The notes beneath the pieces were generated by a model. The model worked only from the letters and a program-made list of their open reading frames with translations, did no database searches and was not told the origin of the DNA. Positions 45,231 through 54,770 of a stretch of 64,000 bases of DNA are shown piece after piece. Each line of letters begins with the position of its first letter. The stretch's first letter is position 1. Position numbers and translations under genes: made by a program. This stretch comes from Amblyomma americanum. Taxonomy: Eukaryota > Arthropoda > Arachnida > Ixodida > Ixodidae. The stretch lies in the NCBI RefSeq assembly GCF_052857255.1, contig NC_135497.1:118349744-118413743 (forward strand), read 5' to 3'.

Positions 45231-45782
45231 GTGATTGCGCAAGCTGAGAAGCGTCTACTTCATGCCCGTATTTCGGATACCAGATGCACCATCAAACGCC
45301 TGGAAAATGATGTTTTCTTCGCGCAACGCATGCTGGACGATTGCCTCAACAGCGATTTTCCCAGCGTCCTGCTTCACGCCAACAGTGCTGCTGCCATGTC
45401 CCGTCAAGAGAGAAGCAGAGCCGAAGAAGCCAAGTTCTGTTTGTTGCTGGACAACAGCGTCGTTTCTCGTGCTGCATTCGGGATACACAACCTATCTTCC
45501 CACCACCTGGACCCGGCAGAATTGAGCCTCCTAAGCCGAGGCCTTAATTTCAATACCGGCGCTCAGCCAAACGGGCGTAGAATGGCCTGCGCTGTGGAGC
45601 AGGCAGTCCGCAAGGTAGATTCTGGTAAGCGGGAAGAAGCTCGTTACCGTGCCATCGGGGTCCTTTCGAAGCGTTGCGGGGGAAAAACAGAAACGTTGAC
45701 TTCCCCTGAAATGCATGCCTTGAAAAGGCTCCAAGAGAACGAAGAAATTGTGAAACCAATCGGACTACATCCAAAAAAATGA
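45231..45782 (+). CDS. PLE polyprotein, N-terminal segment
   Basis: 183 codons with no Met requirement (starts in-frame at 45231). Contains RTIASTA-free, charged sequence with FAQRMLDDCLNSDFPSVL and the typical PLE block FGIHNLSSHHLDPAELSLLS. It ends at a TGA that overlaps the next frame by 4 bases. The expected DKG-containing block of PLE reverse transcriptase is not visible at the junction, so a small deletion or frameshift near 45770 separates it from the rest. Confidence 0.7.
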   Translation: MIAQAEKRLLHARISDTRCTIKRLENDVFFAQRMLDDCLNSDFPSVLLHANSAAAMSRQERSRAEEAKFCLLLDNSVVSRAAFGIHNLSSHHLDPAELSLLSRGLNFNTGAQPNGRRMACAVEQAVRKVDSGKREEARYRAIGVLSKRCGGKTETLTSPEMHALKRLQENEEIVKPIGLHPKK

Positions 45783-47365
45783 CGACGATTCTCCAGGACG
45801 AGGCGATGTATGAAAAAGTTAAACGTGACCCCACAAAGAAGGTAGAGACAGAACTTCAAAGTCTACTTTCCGACGTGTTCAAGTTCATCCCACCAGAGAA
45901 TAAGCACCTCTATTTTCGGCTGCAGTGCCACAACGGTTCGGCACCTGCTATCTACGGCCTTCCTAAGGTGCAGAAGCCGGACGTGCCACTACGCCCTCTC
46001 GTAGACTTTACGCGCTCTCCTTTGCACGCGCTCTCCGGATACTTACATCAAGTGATTCGCCCTCTGGTTGGAAGAACAACGACGTATGTAAAGGACTCCT
46101 CCCATTTCGTCAACAAGCTTAAGGACGTCACTATAGACGACGACGATGTCCTAGTCTCTTTCGACGTGAAGTCAATGTTTACGTCAGTCCCGGTAGACTT
46201 CGCAGTTTCATCCTGCAAACGCCTTTTAGAAAACGACGCCTCGCTTCCTTCACGTACGCCTTTTGAGGTTGTTGACCTTTGTCGTCTGCTCGATTTCTGC
46301 TTGCGCAACACGTATTTTGTATTTAGGAAGCAACACTACAAACAACTTTTTGGCACAGCCATGGGTGCTTCTGTCTCCGTCGTGTGCGCAAACATTGCTC
46401 TTGAACGCATTGAAGCAGAGGCACTTGGTTCATTTCATCCAGCCCCTAAACTGTTTCTCCGGTACGTCAATGACTGTTTTTATGTGATTCGCCGACAGGA
46501 TGCAAGCCATTTCCTTGAGCACATGAACTCCTTTCAGCCGACAATTCAATTCACCAAAGAAGAACAACAGAATGGAGCCATTCCCTTCCTGGATGTGCTT
46601 GTGCAAAGAACAAGCAATGGGCTCGCAACGAGCGTGTACCGCAAGTCCACTCACACTGGTCGGTACCTGAGTTTTCATTCGGCACACCCTGTCGCACATA
46701 AACACTCCGTTGCATCTGCACTTTTCGGCCGCGGTTTCCGCCTTTGTTCAAGTCCGAGAACACTCAGATCCGAACTAAAAATTGTGAGGAAGGATCTTGC
46801 CAACAACGGGTACCCGAAAAATATGATAATCACTGCAGAACGCCGCTGTTCACGTAGAAACGTGGAAACAACGGCCACCAAGAAAAGCAAGCGAGCAAGC
46901 ATCCCCTACGCTCCAGGAATGAGCGAGGCCTTAGCCAGGGTCTTCAAGGACTACAATGTCCATATCGCCCACGTGCCACCAAGTAAGCTGAAGCAAAAAC
47001 TTGTCAGAGTTAAAGACCGGGTTGAAAGAAACAGATTCCCCGGAGTGGTGTACAAGATCCCCTGCAAGGACTGCAAAGCTGCATACATCGGCGAATCAGG
47101 CAATTTTATCAGGCGCTTAAAACAACATCAAAATGACGTCGCCAATGGCCGCACGAAAGAAAATGCCTTGGCTGAACACTATCAAGTTGCATCCCATGCC
47201 ATCGATTGGAACAACGCCTCAGTCATCGCGACGGCGAAGTATTTATCGTCCCGTTTACTTCTAGAATCACTTCACATCCAAACGACACCACATGTATTAA
47301 ACCGAACGAGGGGTAATCTTCCTGAGATCTACGCATGCTCATTACGTCACCTGCACCGTACATAA
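45779..47365 (+). CDS. PLE reverse transcriptase and GIY-YIG endonuclease
   Basis: 528 codons. RT motif A is VSFDVKSMFTSVP with Asp at residue 129, motif B is GTAMGASVS, and motif C reads YVND at residues 229-232 where active PLEs have YVDD, so a catalytic Asp is Asn. IPFLDVLV and a thumb region follow. The C-terminus carries a GIY-YIG endonuclease (VYKIPC at about residue 424, YIG at 436-438, then IRRLKQH). The enzymes would nick DNA and reverse-transcribe at the site. With the motif C change this copy is probably inactive, although the frame is intact. Confidence 0.85.
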   Translation: MTTILQDEAMYEKVKRDPTKKVETELQSLLSDVFKFIPPENKHLYFRLQCHNGSAPAIYGLPKVQKPDVPLRPLVDFTRSPLHALSGYLHQVIRPLVGRTTTYVKDSSHFVNKLKDVTIDDDDVLVSFDVKSMFTSVPVDFAVSSCKRLLENDASLPSRTPFEVVDLCRLLDFCLRNTYFVFRKQHYKQLFGTAMGASVSVVCANIALERIEAEALGSFHPAPKLFLRYVNDCFYVIRRQDASHFLEHMNSFQPTIQFTKEEQQNGAIPFLDVLVQRTSNGLATSVYRKSTHTGRYLSFHSAHPVAHKHSVASALFGRGFRLCSSPRTLRSELKIVRKDLANNGYPKNMIITAERRCSRRNVETTATKKSKRASIPYAPGMSEALARVFKDYNVHIAHVPPSKLKQKLVRVKDRVERNRFPGVVYKIPCKDCKAAYIGESGNFIRRLKQHQNDVANGRTKENALAEHYQVASHAIDWNNASVIATAKYLSSRLLLESLHIQTTPHVLNRTRGNLPEIYACSLRHLHRT

Positions 47366-47407
47366 GTAACCACCTTCGCCCATCCGCTGCCATTGTGAAC
47401 AAGGGAC

Positions 47408-47463
47408 CCGTACGGGCCCCGAAACGTCTTTGTTTTTTCTTTTTCTATTTTGGCGAGTGCTCC
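47408..47463 (+). repeat. PLE inverted repeat, right, with hammerhead-like segment
   Basis: Complement of 45148-45203. Just before and within it, 47395-47425 reads GTGAACA, a GC-rich palindromic stem, then GAAAC, an arrangement resembling the core of the hammerhead ribozymes known from PLE terminal repeats. Confidence 0.6.
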
Positions 47464-48369
47464 CCTTTTTCTACTATATAGTGTAGATTCTTGGTCCAGT
47501 TTTTGAAGCGATATAACAAGAAAAATTTGCGAAAACCGAGAGGGAGGCAGAAACACGGACACATACTTGGGCGCGCGTGTGTGTGTGTGCGTGCTTCTGC
47601 CTCCCGTCTTGGCTTGCGCAAAGTTTTCTCGATTATGGTCAATGCGGTTTTCTGCCGCAGATGGTTCGTTGATGAAAGAATCAGGACGTCTCATCGCCTG
47701 TGCACGCCTAAGCCAGTCCATTGACGCGAGGCGACCGCACCTTGCAGGCAGAAAAGAACTAACAAGGTTGCGTACCTTTTTAAAACTAACAGAACTCGAA
47801 TTACGTGTTCGATTTGTGAGCGCTGTTACATCGGTGTAATGTAGGGGATGTCCAAACATTACCAGTGCTCTGTCGGCTGTGTGTGCTTACTCTCCACGCA
47901 CACAGGGCAGGTTATGTTCCTTTTAATTGATTACGTTAAGTTGATTTTCGGCTATCTAGATTCAAAGTAACTGCGGGGGCTAGACAGCCTGCTACAGCGC
48001 CACATCAATTTCGTCATCGGACATCAGACCAGTATTCTCGCCCGTGTTGTTTTTTTTTTGCAGTTAAATTGAGCTTAGTTGGTATGCCCCGCAAGTGTGT
48101 ACGTCATGAGTTTTGTTGACTTGAAATCTACCGTTATGAGCCGCGTCTACCTCTAAGCGGTTTCTCCGATTATCCGCTGATGGGAACTGCACGAAGCACT
48201 GTCTTCTGGGACATGCCGCCTGGAACAAAAACGTCCCACTTGGCTAGTAAGAAGATGAAAGCACGAGTGAGTACTGATCATCAAGGATGCTTGTTTCGAT
48301 GGGCTGTTGCTGTAGAGGCCGCGGGGAACAAGTGGTGCCGCCGCCGAAACGCGCAGTAGCCAGACTCAC

Positions 48370-48554
48370 CCAAATCAAACGAAACAGTGGCCAATCGAAA
48401 CAATTGCCGGGCATCACGGCGGTGGCGGCGCCTACCAAGCCACTCGGCAGCGGTTCACACGGCATGACACTGCGACGGAGGGGGTTGAACAGGACCACGT
48501 CGTCGCACGGGCTGCTGTTGTCGTCCTGGCCCCCAACCAGGTACACCTCGTAGC
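48370..48554 (-). pseudogene. Kelch copy B, Kelch exon 6
   Basis: 185 nt, the same length as 11478-11662, with acceptor caacgcgcag and donor GATTTGG/gtgagt conserved. Encodes GYEVYLVGGQDDNSS and CEPLPSGLVGAATAVM. The frame is open. The upstream microexon that would provide the correct phase is destroyed. Confidence 0.75.
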
Positions 48555-48924
48555 CTGCGCGTTGTGGCCAACGTTTCTGTTCACGTTTGCAGCCCTTGAT
48601 ATAAAGAGGTCGCGACGAAGAATAAGAACAAAAATAAGAACACACCGGCTGCGCTGACGCCGAGTATCTGTGTCAGGGATGCCTTGGTGTCGCTCTCGAT
48701 GACCGCAACGATGTTGCGCTTAGTTTGCTGTACGACGCGAAAACTCGCCATAACAGGTAGCGACATATCAGCACTGGGCAATCGAGGAGGGAGTGTAACA
48801 AATCGATTTACACCTTTCGCGCGATCAACCACTGCGACTAGGCATTGTGAACCCGCCTTAAGACAGGGTTATCCGCAGAACTCTGGTGGCGGATTGAGCT
48901 TGTCGGCGGCTGCCACTGGCTCAC

Positions 48925-49140
48925 TCGCCTATCTTTGCCAAGCAAACAGAGTGCCTGGGCGATGGCATGTCACATCGTCGCTCCAATGTGGACGAGGCCA
49001 GGCGGAGCACGTCGATCGGCGTGGTGCACTGTACCTCGGGCTTCAGCTCCACGACGCCCCCTACTAGCCAGAGGTCAGGCTGCACGGGCACGGCCGAGCT
49101 AAAGGCCCTCTTATCCGTCATCGCTGGTAGCTCGGTCCAG
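48925..49140 (-). pseudogene. Kelch copy B, Kelch exon 5
   Basis: 216 nt against 213 in gene A. Begins WTELPAMTDKRAFSSAV and contains LWLVGGVVELK. The donor side reads GGCGA/gtgagc with a 3-nt insertion relative to A, phase unchanged. The frame is open. Confidence 0.75.
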
Positions 49141-49373
49141 CTGCAAAACAAGGCGTATCTGCCTTTACTGAGAGCAGAGGAAGCCCGTCTGCCACCGATT
49201 CTCTACTGCGGTTAACAAAGCGCAAAAAAATGTTAACGAGAGAGCTTTGTGCGCTGAGTTTTGCGCATTTCAGTTTTGTGTGACAATTTATCCATCCCCT
49301 TCCCCTGTAAAAATAACTTTAAAAGGGGAACATTCGCCCTCAGAACAGTCCAAGGCGTATAGCGGGCACTCAT

Positions 49374-49568
49374 GTGTCTTTGCTCAGGTCGAATGCATAC
49401 ACTGAGTCCTGGAGGGTGTCCCCGTCGAGGCCATGTGTGATGCCTCCTACGATGTAGACTCGCCTGTCGATGGTGGCTGCAGCCATTCCCATGAGAGCCA
49501 TCGGCATTGGGTGGATGAAGGACCATTGCTTCGCGTTGAGGTCATACATTTCCGCGCTGTTGAGCGTC
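49374..49568 (-). pseudogene. Kelch copy B, Kelch exon 4, donor lost
   Basis: 195 nt, as in gene A. Encodes NSAEMYDLNAKQW, MPMALMGMAAATIDR and VYIVGGITHG. The conserved Kelch Trp is kept here. The splice donor that is GACTC/gtaagt in gene A reads GACAC/atgagt, so the invariant GT has become AT (49372-49373) and normal splicing is not expected. Confidence 0.8.
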
Positions 49569-49754
49569 CTGCAGAAAAACCGTCGCGCCGATCTGATCAC
49601 GCCCTAAAGTAAGCACCCGACTGCTCCTCCTCCACAAGAGCTCTATTTCTCACAAGCAGTACCACTGCAAAGCAGGACTATTCATTCAAAACAACATTCT
49701 TTCCACTCATAATATGTACACATACATGTATAATATGTCATACATGCAATATAT

Positions 49755-50216
49755 GACCATTCCATTCGTATGTACTCATTCTACATGGCAGAACTTTATA
49801 AACATGACTCGCAAGATTTTCTCCGTGCACGCGCAGACTTAACGGCTGTAACAAAACATTACCATATACGCAATATTAAAGTGTGGAAAATTGTTTTCAC
49901 GCTTAAAATTAGTGAACAAATGCTCCATCATGCCCTCCCTGCCCTCCTCAAACACCTTCATGATCAAGGAGTTAACATGAGCACTACTAACAACAATATG
50001 CTAAAAGCTTTCCTTGTGGCAGAAGCCTGAATACATATTTTATTGTAATGGTGATTTCTATAATCGCTTTCAACTCTGTAAAGATGTGTGATTTTCGCTG
50101 TCATTGTAAATAGGGAGCTCGAAGCTCGGTAAGTGGAAACTTCCAGTTTTTCTTCGAGCCATCATCTTCCTCTTCTCTCTGTTGTGGAAAAATAAAGGCA
50201 TTTATTGATTGATTGA
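49755..50216 (+). mobile_element. 3' end of a LINE with (GATT)n tail
   Basis: The frame 49770-50030 (ITKHYHIRNIKVWK-type block near its middle) resembles the last coding part of CR1-type LINEs. It is followed by about 140 bp of UTR, AATAAAGGCATTTATTGATT and a short GATT repeat. It sits in the intron between copy B exons 4 and 3 and is absent from gene A. Confidence 0.5.
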
Positions 50217-50954
50217 TTACTTGATTGATTTGTTGACTGTTTGATTCATTGACTCTTCAGTTCAGGTCAAAACATTAGTGTTCTTACAGAGCATCCCCTC
50301 AACACTTTACTATTCTGGCTTCGATTATGCGTTGCCAACACTGCAATGCTCGTAACGTCCTGCAATGACCACATGACCTTAATGATTAGTTTATCTTGTC
50401 TAGTTTTATATCTCATAGTACTGAGACATGAGTCATATTCGCCAACCCCGTTATGATTTATGACTTTCGCCCAAGGCCGTTTATATACTGATGCTTACCG
50501 AGCATTAAAATTAGGACTTGAAAGTCAGTGTTTCTTTTGGGCGACGTTTTTTTTAATTTCGAAGGAAAATTATCCAGTAAGCTTTACAAACAATTCTTTC
50601 GTCATTGCAGGCAGTAAGTGACATAGGAATGTGGAAAAGCTTTCCGGAAGCATCGCTACATCTCCGGTGTTGCTTCTGATGCAATTTAAGAAACATGCTG
50701 TCGGCTGATGCTTCCAGCATTTACCTCGATGTAGAGTGTCGTAAGTTTTCACAACATGAAAAAAAAACTAAAATATGCCCGGTTCTCAAAACAAATGGGG
50801 AAAACAAAATTATGATACTTTTTTCTATCTCGTCACTGCTGAATGCTATAGTGACGTATTTAGAAACACTTTATCTTGAAATCAGTGAAATTTCTAGCGC
50901 CGTGAAAAAAACACTTCCAAGACGCAAGCGAATCACTTCAGCTCTAAATTCCTC

Positions 50955-51360
50955 AAAACTGGCAGGAAGGGCTGCAGTTTGTTGGAGGGTGCCATTTAGT
51001 CTGCTCTGTTCGTGGTGTGTTCGAAGAAGCGACGGCGAATGATGCGCCTAAATCCTCGCTGACCCGCATGGAGCAATTTTTTGCGCGCGAAAACGCGCCG
51101 CCGGTGAACCCCACGCGGCCGAGCCGCCACACCTGCACCCCCACGTGTGTACGAAGCGGGCGCTACATAAACACCCGTGACATGCAAGCTCGGCGGCTCG
51201 ACCGCGTTTGTTTCGCACGCGGCGCGTACCTCCGTGTAAAAAACGCTTCATGCTGGCCATGCTTAAGACGAGCCCATGCTGGTTCAAAAGGTGCATGCCA
51301 GCTGGGAAAACTGCTTCATGGCTTTTCTTCTTTGCTGTTGTCACAGGCTACTCTAGCGGG
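50955..51360 (-). other. Intron block conserved with gene A
   Basis: Minus-strand homologue of 7716-8082. Shows that introns as well as exons were duplicated. Confidence 0.65.
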
Positions 51361-51426
51361 CGAATAGAGGCTGTCGCATTCTCTGAATTCGAGCAAAGCT
51401 CTGGAGTGCAGGCTAGGTGATCTCAC

Positions 51427-51613
51427 CGGCCGGTGCGATCTATTCCGCCGAAAACGATCATGCGGTCGTAGCAGCCAACGGCGGCGTGGAAGGCCCGTCC
51501 ACGGTGCATTGTTGGCAGCTCGATCCATCTCTTCCTTGTGTTGCAGGATAAAAATGCCTTCCCCGATGGCTGCATGCTGCCACTGCTTGTCAGCCACTGG
51601 GAGTCCAGGCCGC
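51427..51613 (-). pseudogene. Kelch copy B, Kelch exon 3
   Basis: 187 nt, both splice sites conserved with gene A exon 5853-6039. Encodes GGLDSQWL, WIELPTMHRGRAFHAAVG and MIVFGGIDRTG. No lesion in the exon itself. Confidence 0.78.
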
Positions 51614-52549
51614 CTGCGCAGAGGGCACGGTTGCACTCAAGCATGCGCATTGCCTATGACGAGTCACAGCATCGGAAGTGTAGGCCACGCAATTGCAAGC
51701 AGCCGCCGCACTGCCTGCGATTCGCGCCAAGCTGTTGCGTGTATGGTGACCGAGGAAACGGAACGAAAAGCAGAAAGACACTGGAAGCTTGTTTCGCCTC
51801 TAGCCCCACGGTGCGTCATGTGCGTTCGTTCAGATCCACCGACAGTGTGCGATAAGGTGTGTGTGCGGCAAAAAATGTTGATCTAAAAGAAATCAAATCA
51901 ACTGAGTTTAGAGTTTAAGCCCGGCTGTGCATAAGATTATCCATTTGACGACAGCCGCAGATGCTTGGTTTTATGCCGCATAAAGGTTCTATGGCGTTCA
52001 ATTTAATAGCGCATAAGTAGCTAAGACTACCAAGCGTCAAGCAGGGGCTCAGAAATGCGTCTTTATTACGGTTTCGGATTTGCAATTTACTTCATACATT
52101 TCCTTCTTGTATGAAATACAAGTGCATGAAGACCTGCAGCTATTTTTTCTTCTAAAGGAATGCTAGGCTTAAACGGCACGTGTTGGACGTGAAACTATTT
52201 CTAAATGTATTTTCCTTAGTTTCTCATATTTTGCTTATCTTTTTTCGTGAGTATGAAACATTTCTGTAAGTGCTGGCTAGAAGCTCTTCGAACAAGACAC
52301 GGAGGCTCGAAAGGCTCAGGTAAAGCTATAAGCTACAAGAAAATTAAGTGTTCGCATTTAATCATCGGATAAAGTTTGACTTGAAAAGAGCTATATCAGA
52401 GGGGAGCACTTGTGCGCATCACTCATGCTTGGGGACCGAAAGCTGATCGAAAGCATTTCCTTTTAGTCCGTTTTTTATGTTTGTGTGACACTGCGCGTAG
52501 TGCCGATGTTAACGTTGCTTTTGTAGCAGGCGTTTTGCACTGTACTCAC

Positions 52550-52669
52550 CTGCCACAACGACGTCGTTTTTGCCCACAACGACTGCAGTGTGATAGCACA
52601 TGGGCTGAGGCATGAAGCCGTAGTTGCTCCAGCTATTGCTGCCCGGGTCATAGGACAGCACGGCGTCTC
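52550..52669 (-). pseudogene. Kelch copy B, Kelch exon 2
   Basis: 120 nt, splice sites and phase as in gene A exon 4627-4746. Encodes DAVLSYDPGSNSWSNYGFM and VVVAG. It is closer to the Kelch consensus than gene A at this blade. No lesion in the exon itself. Confidence 0.78.
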
Positions 52670-53347
52670 CTGCACGCAACGTGTGAGCGCTGGAATGAGT
52701 TTCCTTTTTTCCTCCCACATTTCTAACAGCACTTAACACTGAAATCGTCTACCTGAAGGCCTCCTTGCCGATGCGAACCAAGGGAAAACACGTTCTGCGA
52801 GTGTCGGAGGCATGTGCGAGGATCCCGCTAACAGTCATTTAAGTAGCGTGTTTCTCTACGGCCTAGAGTCATACGTCACATGGAACTGATTTCGAGGGTG
52901 CAAAAAGTAGACGATCTTCGATGCGAATGACTGACCCACTCAAAAAATGTAAGCAGGAAACGGAGATAGAAACGGAAACGATGAAACCTGGAGTGATCTC
53001 TCCAAGGGCGCTTCCTTCGGAGAGAATAAGTCGATGTTATGTATAATTAATGCCCATAACTGTCTGAGTGCCGGTAATGAAACTCTCTTCGCTCGGTTAA
53101 TCCCGTATAGTCGCTCGCTAATTAAGGTTTCTAATGAAAGATTTATCTCAAGTGCGTGTAAAGCGTTTTCTATGTTGCTTGCAACACTGGTTTTTCACTG
53201 CGTCAGCATAAAACTGCGAACCAACGTAACTGTCACAAAATCATGAATCCGAAGCAAATGGAGTTTCTTTTTATAGCTCACGTGCGGATAATGACGCAAG
53301 CTGTGGACCACTATATGCCTTCAAGTTGCAAATGAGGGGCAGCTTAC

Positions 53348-53488
53348 CTTTAGGGCAATCATTAGGCCGGGGTGGTGTGATGCCTCCGAAAGACAATTTT
53401 CCGGTTCAAAACTTTGCGGGTAAGTACATCAGTGGTTATGAAGTCCCTGTAAAACGCGTTGCCAAATAAGGATATCGGGATTTCGTTC
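53348..53488 (-). pseudogene. Kelch copy B, Kelch exon 1, acceptor lost and frameshifted
   Basis: Homologous to 3668-3810 but 141 nt instead of 143, so it is frameshifted just before FGGITPP. The acceptor that is GCTCAG/GAACG in gene A reads GCCTGG/GAACG here, changing the invariant AG to GG. The donor CCTAAAG/gtaagc is kept. With the lesions at 49372 and in the microexon this marks copy B as a pseudogene. Confidence 0.8.
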
Positions 53489-54218
53489 CCAGGCACATAA
53501 AAAGAGAAAAAAAGGAGACAAATGTACATTCCTCACCACCACCTCCTCTTTCGCTCATCGTTTTCTGTTTCGACACCCACACAAAGGCATTTTGTTCTCG
53601 AAGTTAGTCAGTGAAAACGCTGCTGCCCTAAGTCGCTACGATATATGCTGGGAGAGCTTGATGTTTGACAAGCACATCACCTTTGCTTTGCGTCGCATTT
53701 GGATGTCGCGTGTTACACCACATGCATGAACGGGTAGCGATTACAACAGTCAATTGCAGTCATCAAAAACTGAAGGGCTATAGCAACTGAAATAATGCTG
53801 CCTTTTCCATTCGGTGAGTTTGCGACACCTCTCGCTGCTACGGTACCACAAAGGGACACATCGTACATCGCAGCTGGATGATTGAAAAGTTCTGGAAATG
53901 TGAAAAGTTCTGGAGTGTGAACGCTGGTGATAGGATTGAGCGGACGCAGCTTGCCTGCGCTCCGTGGATTTCTCGTCCTGTGCGCGCAAGATCCATTCGC
54001 AGTTCCACATTTTTGTCCGGATCAGACGTGTAACGTCGAGGATTACTCGTGGATGCGCTTTGATCCCAAGAAGTGACTTTCTTGGCATTATGCGGGACTT
54101 TAAAGCCCAAGCCAAAATGTGGGATCGCTAAGCCTCGCAAGCACTTCGGCACCGGGCCCGGCGTCCGTTGCCGCGTTCGGCCTGACCAGCGAGCAGCTAC
54201 TCCGCTACTGCTTCGACG

Positions 54219-54770
54219 ATGGATGTGGACCACACCCATGGCTACGACCCCGAGTCTGGAGGATTCGGAAGTGTTCCGAGCAGCAGCAGACAAGGCGAGG
54301 GGACCTTTGATAATTCACAGTCAGAACCTGGATGGAAGACGATATACCTCAGGGCAGGACAGCGTGCACAAGGGCACTGGGCACCGAAGACATACGATGA
54401 CGACCCGAAGTCACCAGCAGCGGATCCCATGAGCCGCAAAAGGCCCCCGAGACTGCCTGACCTCGACATGTATGAATTTAAAGTGATTATCAAGCCGAAA
54501 GACCGTTTGGATCTAAAAATGTGGGGTGGGAGTGTACACCCACTTTACGTCGCGTTCGAAAACGCGTTACGTGGCAAGACGCTACGCGCCAAACCTTACA
54601 TCAGAGTTATTGAAGAGCAAAACATCATCATCGCGGCAACTTCCCATGTCGAAGACGCGACAGTACTTGCGAAGATCGATCACATCAACCTAGACGGGAA
54701 AAAAGTACCACCTCAATGCCTACGTGAGAACACCGCAAGACTCATGCAAAGGGGTGGTGCACGGGATTGA
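54219..54770 (+). pseudogene. I-clade LINE ORF1, N-terminal part
   Basis: Starts MDVDHTHGYDPESGGFG and contains an RRM-like region (LDMYEFKVIIKPKDRLDL, PYIRVIEEQNIIIAATS). The frame passes into the next one near 54719 after an extra base, so ORF1 is frameshifted. ORF1 proteins of this type bind the element RNA. Confidence 0.7.

Larger units (their letters stand above)
45040..47500 (+). mobile_element. Penelope-like retroelement (PLE), nearly full length
   Basis: Two coding frames (RT and GIY-YIG endonuclease) lie between terminal repeats. A direct repeat TATAGTGTAGATTCTT occurs at 45074-45089 and 47477-47492. A 56-bp near-perfect inverted repeat, 45148-45203 and 47408-47463, includes GACGTTTCGGGGCCCGTACG and its complement. 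Such mixed direct and inverted terminal repeats are a hallmark of PLEs. It lies about where the last exon of Kelch copy B should be. Confidence 0.9.
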
